DNA of 54,551 bases, from positions 1,696,328 to 1,750,878 of the forward strand of contig BCIH01000003.1 of NCBI GenBank assembly GCA_002897115.2, given 5' to 3'. Both the position numbers and the translations under genes were made by a program. This DNA is from Prototheca cutis (taxonomy: Eukaryota > Chlorophyta > Trebouxiophyceae > Chlorellales > Chlorellaceae). Of this stretch, positions 33,205 to 45,957 are shown in pieces. The first letter of the stretch is position 1. The number at the start of each line of letters is the position of its first letter. Under the pieces are notes generated by a model. It ran no database searches, was not told where the DNA came from, and was given only the letters and a program-made list of their open reading frames with translations.

Positions 33205-34958
33205 GCAGGCGGTGGACCAGTACAGTTACATGCCGCGGCATTGAACACACGACCCGCCCGATGCGCCGCACGGAAGGGGCAACAAGTTCCCCAAGCCCCT
33301 TTGCTCCCTTCCCTTTCAAGCCACTTTTCTTTAGCAACCAAGCCCTGCGCCACGCCGGGGACCCCGTCGTCTATCCATCCATCCATCTGCTTTCCCATTG
33401 ATATGAAGGTGTGGGGGTTCCCGCGGTGATGCGCTGCGCCCCACCCAACCCTGGCAGGATAGTATTCCAAGTCCACCCGTAGCCCGCCCGTCACATCATG
33501 TCGCCCTGTTGGGTTGAGGGCCGCCCCTCTCGCGGGTTGCCTGCCTGATGTGACTGCGCAAGTGGCCCTGCGGGTGCGGCCCTCCCCTTGCCCCGTCATC
33601 CCCCCCCCCCNNNNNNNNNNNNNNNNNNNNACCACACACCAGTGCGGTGGCGGGCAAAATCCCGGTTCTGCTGAGCCCAATCTTCACTTGTCCTTTCTTC
33701 CATCTTGCACGCCAGAAGGCCTGCGTGCCAAGGGCCCCTCCCACCCCCNCNGCCCCNGTCCCCCCTGCTTTGCGGCCCCTTTCCGCTGTGGTATTCGTCC
33801 ACCGCCTAACCCTCGAGAGAGTGAGAAACAACAACGTTCTGAGCGATTTGAATGCCCTGCCTTTGCATCTCACCCCCCTGGGAGGCCCAATGATAGTGGA
33901 CTGCCTCCTGCTTGAGCTGCCGTCTGGAGCACCCCGCACGTCTGCCAATGGACTGAATCCAACTTGTTGCTCATCTTGTGCCTGCTGCTCGTGGGCATGA
34001 GGCTGGGCAAAGTGGATGCCCTTTGGAAACGGCCTCGACTTGCACACATCAGTACTCCCGAGACGCGAGCCATCACTGCTCTTGATCAGTTTCGTCCCGA
34101 TCCGCCCACTCACCCCTCCAATCTCGGGCTGGCCTGCTCTGCTCTGCTCCGCTGGCTGCCCCCTCTTCTCCCCCAGCCCGCCTGGGGAGCGTGCCTCACC
34201 CTTGCATGCTTGAGCTCTGTTTGGAGAGAGGGGCCCGAGTGAGTTCGCACGAGACACCCCCGTTCTATCATCCGCGCACGAGCCCACAGACCCCTGAACT
34301 CCTTGTGGCCTGCGGGCCGGGGGTGTCACCAAAGGCATCGTTCCCAGCAGCTTCCGCTGCCCGTCTGCCCTTGCCACCCCGCTTCCGTGCACGGCACCCT
34401 TCCTCGATACCCTGAGTCAACATGTCCGCATGGGGGCCCCCCAGGCCGAGCCCGGCTTTGCCCTGGGCCCGGCTCGCGGAACGTCCACCATGAATAGCAA
34501 TACTATGCGACGCCGCTTGCTTGCGCAAGGGATGGGCCCCACGTGCACTCTGCAGGCGTCTTGCTTTGCTTCGTTATCCTTCCAATCCCCTGGGCTGTGC
34601 CTTTGGCCCATCCAAGGGCCCACTTCGATGCTCTGTCCCTGCATGTCCATGTCAAAAATTTCCTGATACAGACATCAGCGAGTCTGGACCCATGTGTATG
34701 TGTAGGAGATGGGTGCTTTTGGAACGTGCAAGGCAAAGGGACTGGGAAGTGGAAATCGGCTGCCAATGGCAAAGGTCTTCCCTGTTCCAAAGCAGCTGTC
34801 CCAGCCAAGTCAAGTCCGCCAGCTACACAATGATTGAAATTGGGGCCCGATGCTCAAAATGGCCCCACTGGGTAAGTCTATCATTCGCATGTTTTTGCAG
34901 GTTTACAAAAGAACATCCCTGATCCTGCAAGGCGACTGAAGCGCACTGGTTGAGGAGC
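33205..34958. other. Intergenic region with an assembly gap
   Basis: About 1.75 kb. A 10-C run is followed by 20 N (33611-33630), and single N bases lie at 33749, 33751 and 33757, all in C-rich sequence. No coding frame or RNA can be supported. It should contain the 3' UTR of the RRM gene and the promoter of the deaminase gene. Confidence 0.6.
33611..33630. other. Assembly gap (20 N)
   Basis: A run of exactly 20 N directly after ten C bases, so probably a collapsed or unreadable homopolymer rather than a measured gap length. Confidence 0.95.
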
Positions 34959-36415
<1,457 letters not shown>

Positions 36416-36675
36416 TGGGCTCTTGCTTCAGGGGCATGCCTACGCCCCTTGCGCTTGGCGCTTGCACTTTCTTGAAACAAACATCGTCTGTATTGAGATT
36501 CTTTTCAATGAGAACACAAGAGAACTTTCACCTTTTCAAACTGCGCCATTGAACAAGGATCCACGCCATGGAGCAAGGCTCGGGCTGTGTGCCTCGCACA
36601 AGAGCAACCCAATTCAGTAGGAGCAGCAGCTCCTCCAAGCATCCAGCAAGCGCAAAACCCATGCAGTAAAGAAAC

Positions 36676-37316
36676 TCAAAGCTTGAGATCCACGGCCACC
36701 ATCTTGGCGGCAATGGGGTGGTACATGTCCTTGTTGGCCACAAAGGTGTCCAGCGCCATCTGGCGTGTCGCGGGGTTGCCGTACAACGCGCGGTACAACG
36801 GCCGGAGGTACTGCAGGTGTGTGGCGCAGGGGTGGCTTTCTCGGTTCAGGAGCTGACTTGATTATAATGAGGGAATATAGGAATCCCTTGGCCCAAAGAA
36901 AGCAACTGAGCCATTCATTGCAGGACAAGTCCCGCAAGCCACATGCACCTTCATGCGCCCTTGTTCGTGGAGGAATTGCTTCACGGCCGGAAGCACGGTT
37001 TCGTCGCCGGCCTTGATGCGGAGTGAGAACAGCGCCCTGCGGATTTCGGCATTTTGAGAGCCATCAAGCCCGTAGAGCTCCGCTAGGTGCCGTGCCGCGG
37101 CCGGTGTGAGCGGCTGCATGCTGCGTAGGTCTCCCAGCTTGTCCAGGAAGGCCACCTTTTGCGTGGAAGACCAGCCAGCGATGTCCTCTGGGGTTGCGCC
37201 CTCGGGCCCGGCCATGCCCAAACGCAGCAGGTCGCTTGTGTGCCATTTTTGAGCCAGGGCATATGCCTCCTGTGCCAGGTGGTCATCATAACTGTTCACT
37301 TCCGGTGGCATGCCTG

Positions 37317-37392
<76 letters not shown>

Positions 37393-40300
37393 GGGGGGAT
37401 CTGTCGTGGCTGATTTCGTTAGTTGTAGCACCACTGATGGTGCTAGCAAGCAAAGCGACAAGCGCAGACTACATAAGCAATAACGAAAGAAAGAACATAC
37501 CAGGCTGGTAGAGCCAGGTGTCCCAGTCGATGCCCTTGACCGCCTCCACATCCTTGAAGTAGTCCAAATAGAAAGCCTGAATGCCGGTCGACAGGGTGAG
37601 GGGCTGAGAGATGGATACATTCAGTTCTAGCTCGTTGCACTGCGTATGTGGGCTACAACCCCTCTCACCTTGAATTCCTCGCTGGAGGTCGTCTTGAAGC
37701 TAAAGGCCTTGATGTAAGCCTTGAAAAAACCTTCAAACTTTGAGGGTCCGCCCACCAGCGTTTGGAGGTGGTGCAGGAAGTAGAACCCTGCGCATTGTGG
37801 CTTGTTGTAAGAGTGGCTCGGTCAGCGGGGGCATTGGTGCCAGGGGGCAGGTGTCTGAAAAAAGTACTCGCTGCAAGGCCAATGCATGCAGGCAAGTGCA
37901 AGGTGCTCCCCCCTGGCCCTGCAATCACCACCCGACACGACGGAACACATCGCAAACGGGCCCTGTGCGCGCACCCTTCTCATATGGGATGGTAGAGAAG
38001 GCATCATCGGGGTCGACGCCGGCTGCGGGGCAGCGGGGGATGGGAGGAGGGGAAGGTGTTTGTAGCACGCTGCATTGTGGCATCGGCATGCATGCATGTG
38101 TCTATGGGGCTTGGTCCATGGAACACAGCAGATGCATTCCAGCACGGCGGCCACTTCACATGCAATGCGTGTGGGCAAAAGGTGGGCATGCAGTCAGCAG
38201 CCTCAAAGGCCGCAACTGGGCCCGAGCAGTACAGCCTCAACCTGAGAGGTCTGGCACAAGCGCGGTGTATGGGTGGCCGCTGCCAAAATCAGCCACGGCG
38301 GGCTTGAGCCTCAGCATCCCCAGACTTGCATGCATCTCATACTTCTGCTCGGGCAACAGAAACAGAATGTGTTAGGGAAGTACGCACACACCTGACAGGT
38401 CGGGCACAAGCTTGGTGAACTCGTGTTCGGAGCCCCATGTCTTGACGCACTCTTTCAAGTCCAGCAAGCCCATCGAGGCATGGAACTCATAAGCCTGGCG
38501 ACAGCGCGGGCCAGGTTGAGTGGGCATGCACGCACGTAGTCTTGTCGGGGCCCCACCCCGATGGTGTCATCTGCCACCTCGAACAGACACAAAGATAACC
38601 TAAGAAACAAAAAGAACAAAAAAATTAAGACTCGCGCACCTCTTCGCCAAACAGTTTGGCCTGAATGCGGCGCTCTAGCCACATGGTCCAACCCTCATTC
38701 AGCCAAAAGTGCTCCCTGCGAGTGAGTGGGGCAACTTGTCGCAATGATAAACTGTTTCTGGTCTGTGTGTGATCAGTGACAAGGCACGGCATATAGCATC
38801 AGATTCTGTTTTTGGTATGTCGCCAATGACGATCGCATCCACGCCCTCCAATCGGACACCCGCCTCCATTTCAGAAACCCCCCTCCCTCCAGAACACAAA
38901 ACACACACCCCCACACAGACCAGGAGGCATTGGTAACGAGGTTGCCTGTCCAGGAGTGCGCGATCTCATGTGCCACGACGTTTGCCAGGGACCGGTCTCC
39001 GGCCAGAAGCGTAGGAGTCACAAAGGTCAGGCACGGGTTTTCCATGCCGCCTGGCATAGCAGGTGAGGATTGGGGGAAGGAGGGATTTGTTGGAACTGGA
39101 AATTATCAGAGCGGCTAGAAATCCCGCGCCCGTCTGATCACTTTAATACGCCCAGCGCATCTAGCCACTGACCATAGGGAAAGCTGGGCGGAAGCAACAG
39201 CAGGTCGTAACGGCCCCAGACGTAGGGCCCTGCCACCGAGATGGCTGCCTGGAGAAAAGCGTCGGTCTCGGCAAATTCGTGGGCTCCCGCCTCCACCATG
39301 CTGGGCTCGGACCACACTCGGGACACGGGCCCCAGTTCCCTGCTCTCCAGCTGCCCCACCGCCAGGGCCAGGAGATAGCTGGGAATGGGCACCCGCTGCT
39401 CAAACGAGAACATTAATGTCGTCGATGTTGCAGTACCGGCGGCAGTACCAGTGGTGTCATCCTCAACCGCAACGGCGCTCATGAGCGCGGTCATGCCCTT
39501 GGGCACATGCACACGGGCAGCGTAGGTGAGCTTGGCCCCGGGTGTGTCCTGGCAGGGCACCATGGACCGGGCATGGATGGCCTGGCATTGTGTGAACAAG
39601 TAGGGAAGCTTGCCACCAGCCGTCTGCGAGGGGGCCAGCCACTGCAGCGCAACGGCATCGGGCGACGTCGCGTAGTTGATAGATGCAGTTGCGCGCGCAC
39701 CCCTGGCCAGCGGTGCGGGGAGCGAGATGCGCAGCGGTGTTCCCAGAGCCTGCATTACTTTTGTGTATTTGTGTGGGTGGGTTTGTCGAGGGGCCGGCGG
39801 TAATATGCATGTGCCTGAATTGCTGACACGCATCAAAAGGGAAAACACAGTCCATGACCAACAAAATAAAAATAACACCACCCCCTTTCGGACCTTGTTG
39901 GGCTGGAGGAATGCGTGCTCAGCAGTCTGCCCGTTGACCGAGACCTCGTGGATGGTCAGGCCCCTGGTGTCCAGCACCAGCTCCGACACACTTTCCTCCT
40001 GGCTCTCAAAGTCCAGCTGTGCAAGGCGGGTCGGGCTGCTGTTTGATGTGGGAGGTTGTGATGGCACATGCGAGTGTGACAGGACAATAAGTGAAGGAGG
40101 GGCCTGAAGCCATGAGAACGACGTGCATGTGCGTGTTGTCGTTGAAGGGGGAGGGGGGCCCAGCGCAATGAGGCTGCACCGATGTGAATGCAAACCCACC
40201 ATGTCGCCTGGCTGCACATTCACACACCTTGGCAATGCCGCTCAAAGTCTTGGCATCAAAGTCCACAGTCAGATCTGCGGGCCACGCGCAGCAGCCATCG

Positions 40301-40569
40301 TCACGCTGTTTATGCGTGTGCTCTGGGGCCATCTCCAGATGTGTGCACTGGTCCCTGGAAACCCATGCTTCCCTCTCAACATCGCTATAACAGCCACATG
40401 CATGTTCTACGGCAATCAAAAATGCATCGCTGTTTCTTCCAGAATATATAACCCAGGCTTGCTCGTCCTATTCTCCAGAAAGCAGCTCACCAAGGTCGAT
40501 GTGCTTCACCCTGGCAGCAAGATGATTGGAGAGGGTGGCATGCTCCACCACAGGGCGCGCGGCAACCAT
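36676..40569 (-). CDS. M1 aminopeptidase, leukotriene A4 hydrolase type
   Basis: Zinc metallopeptidase removing N-terminal residues, with possible epoxide hydrolase activity. Exons on the minus strand: 40569-40491, 40274-40228, 40016-39894, 39749-39173, 39050-38921, 38715-38640, 38494-38392, 38022-37975, 37787-37669, 37576-37501, 37313-36949 and 36810-36676, joining in frame to 625 residues (human LTA4H has 611). The exopeptidase motif GGMENP (about 276-281) is followed by zinc-binding HEIAH (303-307) and Glu326 in HFWLNEGWT, with the same 23-residue spacing as in LTA4H. The catalytic Tyr lies in IPYEKGF. The preceding [17 protein letters not shown] and [17 protein letters not shown] blocks and the C-terminal armadillo-like domain ([23 protein letters not shown]) are typical. 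An in-frame ATG at 40770 would add 67 residues; I chose 40569 because the family starts close to the first strand (VKHIDLDLTVDF). Confidence 0.95.
37321..37386. repeat. (TG)33 microsatellite in an aminopeptidase intron
   Basis: Perfect dinucleotide repeat on the plus strand. In the minus-strand gene it reads (CA)33 and lies a few bases before the acceptor of the exon ending at 37313. Confidence 0.95.
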
Positions 40570-41250
40570 GATCTCAGCTGGGCTGCTGTAGTTTCTGGCG
40601 ATGGCAGGGTGCGGGGACACGGGAGCGATCCACGATGGGTGCGAGACCAGCCCGAGAAAACTGGGCACCGATGGCGGGTGCAGGGATGTCACGCCCGCGC
40701 CACGTGCTGTACAGCTCCGAACCAGACAGGGCGGGGCTCCTGAGTGTTTTAAAAATGTCAACAGCCTCATAGATCAAACCTGGAAGGTATATGTCGTGAA
40801 TTTCAGGTGCATAAAATGGGCGCGGTCCCAGCATGCTCCATCGGCGGTCGAAACCCGGGACGTGGCGGACATCGGTGGAGCTTTCTGCGTGCACCGGGCC
40901 CGCAGCCACAATGCATCCGTATGATGGACGAATGGAAGCCGCGCATGCTGGGATTCACGTTGAGTCTGACTTCAAACTTGAAATCTGTCCTACTGGGCCA
41001 CTTGTGTGTCAGCGTGCTTGTGCGCAAGATGGGCAGTGGCTGGTTTTGCGGTGCAAGGAGCAGCATTGCTTTAGCACAGTGTGAGGCCTGCCGTCAATAA
41101 AGTTTCCAAAACAGAAGGGCACAATGAATGGTGCACGCACACCAAGCATGGCTCCCAAAGACAAGCACCAATGGGGTTGGAGCGTGTGCCCATCCAAAAC
41201 GAAAAATAACAACGGCATCGAATGAAAACTATTAGCAAAAATAAAATAAC
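40570..41250. other. Spacer between the aminopeptidase and the tRNA gene
   Basis: About 0.7 kb upstream of the aminopeptidase start and downstream of the tRNA terminator. The part near 41200-41250 is AT-rich with several T runs on the minus strand. No other gene is supported. Confidence 0.5.
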
Positions 41251-41254
41251 AAAA
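41251..41254 (-). terminator. RNA polymerase III terminator of the permuted tRNA
   Basis: TTTT on the minus strand, six bases after the 5' half of the tRNA ends, followed by further T runs. Its position after the 5' half, not after the 3' half, agrees with transcription through a permuted gene. Confidence 0.75.
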
Positions 41255-41259
41255 GAGTT

Positions 41260-41346
41260 TAACAGCCACACGCTCTACCGACTGAGCTATAGCGGAAGGT
41301 TTGCGGAACACTCCGCCAGACAGGCTCGAACTGCCGACCTTGTGGT
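41260..41346 (-). tRNA. tRNA-Asn (anticodon GUU), circularly permuted gene
   Basis: On the minus strand the 3' half (positions 38-73, bases 41346-41311) comes first. A 14-nt linker (41310-41297) follows, then the 5' half (positions 1-37, bases 41296-41260). Reassembled, the acceptor strands TCCGCTA and TGGCGGA pair at all seven positions (one G-T) with discriminator G73, as expected for Asn. The D arm is GCTCAGTCGGTAGAGC. The anticodon stem TGTGG/CCACA pairs 5 of 5 around loop CTGTTAA. The T arm is GGCAG/CTGTC around TTCGAGC. The halves separate at the canonical intron position 37/38. Internal promoter order is B box before A box. Upstream, CAA at about 41355-41353 and a TATA-like TTATAG near 41389-41384 fit plant-type tRNA promoters. 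CCA is not encoded. The mature form would arise by tRNA splicing through a circular intermediate and linker removal, as known for permuted tRNAs. Confidence 0.93.
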
Positions 41347-41738
41347 GCGCTGTTGAAGCTTTGAGCAGAGGCAAATGTTTGGTCTATAAGACCCGGAATA
41401 TTACGACAAGCTGGCCTTCCTTGGAACGTTTGCAAAAGGATTTTGTGGTAACATTCTCGGGATGATTCTGGTTTATTGGCTGGATTACTCAGCGGTTGGC
41501 ACAGGGGGGCTTCGTTTCCCGCGTGGATCCGCCCTGTCTACGGCGTTTCCGTCGCCCCTCTCGACGTCACTCTCATGGTCACCCCTGGGGGAGGATGTTG
41601 CATGCATCGCGGAAGTTTAGACCGTGAGAGACAGCAACGCGGATGGTCCCTTATCCGTTTTGTGTATTTTGATGAGTTGCTAGACTTGTGATACCGAGTG
41701 CAAACTGTTGAGCAGGGGCGGGGCCCCGCTCCCCGCAT
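41347..41738. promoter_or_regulatory. Divergent upstream region of the tRNA and TyrRS genes
   Basis: About 390 bases between the leader of the permuted tRNA (-) and the start codon of the synthetase (+). The tRNA leader carries AACAG at 41354-41350, complementary to the anticodon loop. A TGCATGCA copy lies at about 41599-41606. No frame is supported. Confidence 0.45.
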
Positions 41739-44185
41739 ATGAGTCGGTGGGTTCCTCGCATGGTGAGGGCGTGCTTCGTGCTGCCGCTGGCACAAGCGCC
41801 GCCTGCAGGGCACACTTCCCACCAAGCCGCCTTGCACCAAAGGTGAGTTGATGTGTGTGGATGTATGGTGTTGTCAGCTAGAGAGCGCAGGTGGTGTGTA
41901 TGGAGAATGGGGGTGTGCGGCCTGTGCGGTTGGCACACCCGGTGCCAGCACAGGGCAACAACCTTGTCCTGACTCATGCCCTTTCTGCAGATTGCTTGGA
42001 ACTAGGGCGTGGCATCCGTTTCGATCCGCACCCAGCTGCCAAGCAGGTTCCCAGAACGCGACATGGACTCGTGGCCCCGCGGCGAGTGCTCGGGCGGGGC
42101 TGTCATCGACGACGGGCGCTCTCCCTGACCTGAACCTCCTATCATCAAGCCCAGACGGGGATACAGCAGCGGCACTGCGTGCCAGCACACTGCGTGTGCT
42201 GCAGCAGCGTGGGCTGCTGGCTGACTTTGCCGGGGACGAGGCGGCATTTGAAGCGGCGGCGGCCCGTGGCCCGCTGCGCGTCTACTGCGGCTTTGACCCG
42301 ACGGCAGAGTCGTTGCACCTGGGCAACCTTGTCTGCATCATGGCCCTGGCATGGTTCCACCGGACAGGGCACGGTGTCGTGGGGCTTATGGGGGGCGCTA
42401 CGGGCCGCATCGGCGACCCCTCTGGTGGGTTCATTTGCTTGTGTGCCTCATTTATTTCATTCTGTTTATTTTGTTGAAGGGGGCGTGCGCTTGCTTGCCT
42501 TGTGCGTGAGCCAGATGACGGTTTGCTTCCTCGTAGCTCGCTGCATTCAACCCATTCCTCATGAAAAGGCTCTTTAAGAACAAACACGAGCACTGCCCCT
42601 TACAAATCTGTATCTCATACAGGCAAGTCGGCGGAGAGACCGTTGCTGGAGGAGGCCGTGGTGGAGGCCAACGCGGCGGCCATCGCCGCCAACGTGCACA
42701 GTGTGCTGCAGCGCGTTCCGCGTTTTCCAGCCGTTGCGGCGGCTGCACCGGAGCCTGCGATCATGGACAACTACGACTGGTGGAAGGGCGTGAGCGTTTT
42801 GGATTTTCTCCGTGATGTCGGTGAGTGTGTGTGTAATTGTTGCGGAGTGGTGCAGCAGATCCCATCCGGCACTTTCAAGTCTGAGAAAACACGGCCAGTT
42901 CGCCCTTTCTTCCAAAACAAACAACCAAGTGCAGGTCGGCATGCGAGGGTGGGCACCATGCTGGCCAAGGACAGCGTCCGAGCACGACTGGACTCGGAGG
43001 CGGGCCTGTCGTTCACAGAGTTTTCGTACCAGCTGATGCAAGGGCATGATTTCGTGCACCTCCGCCGCGAGCATGGCGTCCAAGTGCAAGTGGGTGGGAG
43101 CGACCAGTGGGGCAACATCACGGCTGGTACGGAGCTGATACGAAAGACCCTGGGCCTGGAAGCCTTTGGCCTGACCGTGCCCCTCCTCTTGAAATCCGAT
43201 GGCACAAAGTTTGGCAAGTCCGAGAGCGGCGCGGTGAGAATGAAGGGTTGGTTGTGGGTTTCTTCTTTTTTTTCTCTCCCCCCCTTGATTGGCAGATGTG
43301 ACCACGGGGCAGGGCCATGGCGCGTGCTGGGTTGTTCATCCACCCTACAATATGCTCTCTTCAGAGGAACGCCGCTGGCCACCCACCAAACTCCGAATCC
43401 CGTCTTTATTTAAATCCAAAAAAAGGTGTGGCTGTCTCCCGCCAAGCTGTCACCGTACGGCCTGTACCAGGCGCTGGTCGACACGGCCGACGCTGACGTG
43501 TCGCGCATGCTGCGCACACTGACCTTTCTGGAGATGGAGGACATCGATCGGTTAACCGCGCCGGGCGCCGCGCCGGGCGCAGCGCAGCGGGCGCTTGCGG
43601 CAGAAGTCACGCGGTTTGTGCATGGCGAGGAGGCCCTGGATGCAGCGTTGCGCGTCACTGCGGCGTTGGCGCCGGGATCAAAGGCCGGCACGGCGCTGGA
43701 CGGTGCAGCCCTGGCCGCCGCTGTGGAGGCCGGCGCGCCCGTGCACGGCCTGCCCCGGGCCGCGGCGCTGGGCCTGCCACTGGTGGACACGATGGTGGCC
43801 GCCGGCGCGGTGGAAAGCAAGGGCGCCGCGCGCCGTCTCATCCAGGTGAGAGGCTCCTTTGTCTGCTGCTTGTTCTGGGGTGGGGGTGGGGAGCGGGGAT
43901 TCCATTTCGTGCTGGTGGGAACGGTGGCATGGGATGATCCCGAAGAAAGTGCAGGCATGCACGCTTGCAACATTATTACAGCTGAAGAGGCTGCCTGGCC
44001 TGGAGTCGAGCCCACCCATGAATAATACACACCCAACGATGCAGGGGGGGGGCCTGCGACTGAACAATGTTGCGGTGACCGATCAGGGCCAGCGGCTCGA
44101 GGACAGCGACTTGATCGACGGGCGCATGGTCCTGCTGTCCCTGGGCAAGAAACGCAAGTTCATTCTGGAGCTGAACGATGCCTGA
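41739..44185 (+). CDS. Tyrosyl-tRNA synthetase, bacterial/organellar type
   Basis: Class I synthetase charging tRNA-Tyr. Exons 41739-41842, 41991-42424, 42623-42820, 42935-43233, 43426-43845 and 44045-44185 give 531 residues. The catalytic domain reads [20 protein letters not shown], with the HIGH-type motif HLGN at about 144-147, then [20 protein letters not shown]. The tyrosine-site loop [31 protein letters not shown] and the KMSKS-type motif KFGKS (about 337-341) follow. The C-terminal exon encodes an S4 RNA-binding domain ([15 protein letters not shown]). Bacterial architecture plus an N-terminal extension of about 85 residues rich in Ser, Ala and Arg indicates import into mitochondria, plastids or both. 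There are Ala-rich inserts in the anticodon-recognition region ([10 protein letters not shown]). Confidence 0.95.
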
Positions 44186-44419
44186 GTCAGCGCTGCTGGT
44201 TCCAAGTGTCTGGTCGGTCTCTGTCGTCTTTGCTGGATGGCTCCTCTGTGAAGGCAAGCACACCCAATCCCCCTCCAGGCTGTTGGTCACAGTCGACAGC
44301 GTGTTTTCTTTGGAGGCCCACAGTACCACATCTTTACACCATGGCGGGGGGGTTCACACCTGCACAGCAAACAGCCGCACCGGGAACAAACAGTTGCACC
44401 CCCCACAACTGCGCCGTCC

Positions 44420-45957
44420 TCACCACGAAACCCCAAATAGCTTTTTCAGTTCGGCGTCGTCACGCAGCCCCTGCGGCGCTTTCTTCCAGGCATCTGTCAG
44501 CGCCGTCTTGTCCCGCGTCGGCATGCCCATGGTCAGGAGCGGGAAGCGAGGCGTGCGTGCCATGGCACGCAGCACCTTCCCTGCAGCTTCCGTGTCCGCC
44601 TCGGGGTCCAGGAGACACAGCGCTGCTTCTCGCAGCATGTTCGAGTCCAGCGTATGTCCGAGCAGGGCCGGCAGGGCTCCGGTGTCTAGTGTGTACAACA
44701 GGCGGGCCCGGTCCTGCGGCCGGCCGCGACTGCTCCGCCAAGTTCGCTCAAACTCTGAACCGGTTTTGGGAATGACGAGCTTTGGGCCTGGAGGCCCGGT
44801 TGAGCGGGTGGACAATGGCTTGGCAACGGTTTCACATGGTGGTGATGGTTTTGGTGTGGTCATAGAATTCGCCGGCGGCCCTGATGGTGTAATGCCGTGT
44901 TCATTGGGTCTGCGGTTGTCCGCCATAACCGGGCTTCCCGAGTTCAGATCGGGGTCCCCCGCCGTCCCCCCCCTCGCCAACACTGCTGGTTCACCAGCAT
45001 CCAGAGGCGGCGGCCCGTCGCTGGCATCAGCGCCGTCAGATAGCACAACCACCCTAGCCTCTGCATGTGGTGCCAGCGGCGGCTGAGTTTCCGGCTCTCG
45101 GTGTCGGCAGCTGGCCCTCTCCACAAGGTCGGCCCCGCGAAGAGCGCTGGGACCTTCCACTTCGAGGCCGAGTCCGTCAGTCTTCACAACAACGGGCACC
45201 CTCGTCTGCGTCTGCAGTGCTGCCGCCAGTTCCGGCCTCACAGCCATCAGCTTGCCGAGGCATCGAGTTCGGGCTGCCAGTGCACCGGTGGTCCCATCTG
45301 GTTCCAGGCGGTAGACCCACTCAAAGTCTACTGCCGCCCCTTCAAAGTCCTCCAGAGACTCGCGCGCTGTCGCTCTGTCGTCGGAGTTGTGATTATTTTT
45401 GGGGCTAAGGCGTTGGAGAGTGCGGGGCGATGCAGTTGTCGGCAGACTTGTGCCCTGCTGTCATGGTCGTCCTGCTCTCCCCACCCCCCAGGCCCCATCG
45501 CCATCTGAACAAACCTGCGGTGGTATGCCTTGACAAACGTGGGATCCAAATCCAGTGCGCTGGTGCTGTCTGCCTCCGCCCGGCGCCACTCGCGGCGCTT
45601 CAGCGCCACTGCCGCACGGTTGGCAAAAGCTGCGGCGCTGGGTGCCGCCTGGATGCTCTCCGTGTACTTGGCCTCGGCCTCTGCCCACTTGCTGGCTTTG
45701 AAGTGGGAATTTCCCTCCTCTCTCAGCCTTGTAGCCAATGATTCTCCCAGAGAAGAAGGCGGCCCGTTGAACTGGGAGGGTTTGCCCGGGGGCCCTGGGG
45801 CAGGGTTGACTGCCGTGCGTCGGATCGGTGCCGTTGCCTGACTCTCACGCAGTGCTGGCGCTCCTGACGCCGTAACGCCATCCTGTCGGCCAAGTAAATC
45901 CTGCATGTATGTTTTCAGCTCCCGGGCCAAGCCCTTTGCCCTTTTCTGCGACTCCAT
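44420..45957 (-). CDS. RPAP3-like TPR protein (R2TP-type HSP90 co-chaperone)
   Basis: Exons on the minus strand: 45957-45515 and 45374-44420, giving 465 residues. Residues about 76-176 form three tetratricopeptide repeats: LREEGNSHFKASKWAEAEAK, AFANRAAVALKRREWRRAEA and KAYHRRATARESLEDFEGAA, the last spanning the intron. A long disordered Pro-rich middle follows. The C-terminal 110 residues are an RPAP3_C (Monad-binding) domain: IPKTGSEFERTWRSSRG, LPALLGHTLDSNMLREAALC and a closing PRFPLLTMGMPTRDKTALTD. TPR plus RPAP3_C occurs in RPAP3, SPAG1 and related proteins, which bind HSP90/HSP70 tails and RUVBL1/2 to assemble RNA polymerases, snoRNPs, PIKKs or axonemal dyneins. With only one TPR block it could be RPAP3 or a dynein-assembly paralogue. 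The in-frame ATG at 46023 adds 22 residues; I prefer the one before SQKRAKGLARELKTYM. Confidence 0.82.

Noticed and set aside
36862..37620. 252-codon minus-strand frame containing Thr-His repeats
   Set aside because: It is read-through of two aminopeptidase exons and the intervening intron with its microsatellite; the spliced model matches the family better.
41260..41346. Alternative reading of the tRNA locus as two truncated tRNA pseudogenes
   Set aside because: The two halves together supply every tRNA position exactly once and their acceptor and anticodon stems pair with each other, which decayed fragments would not do.
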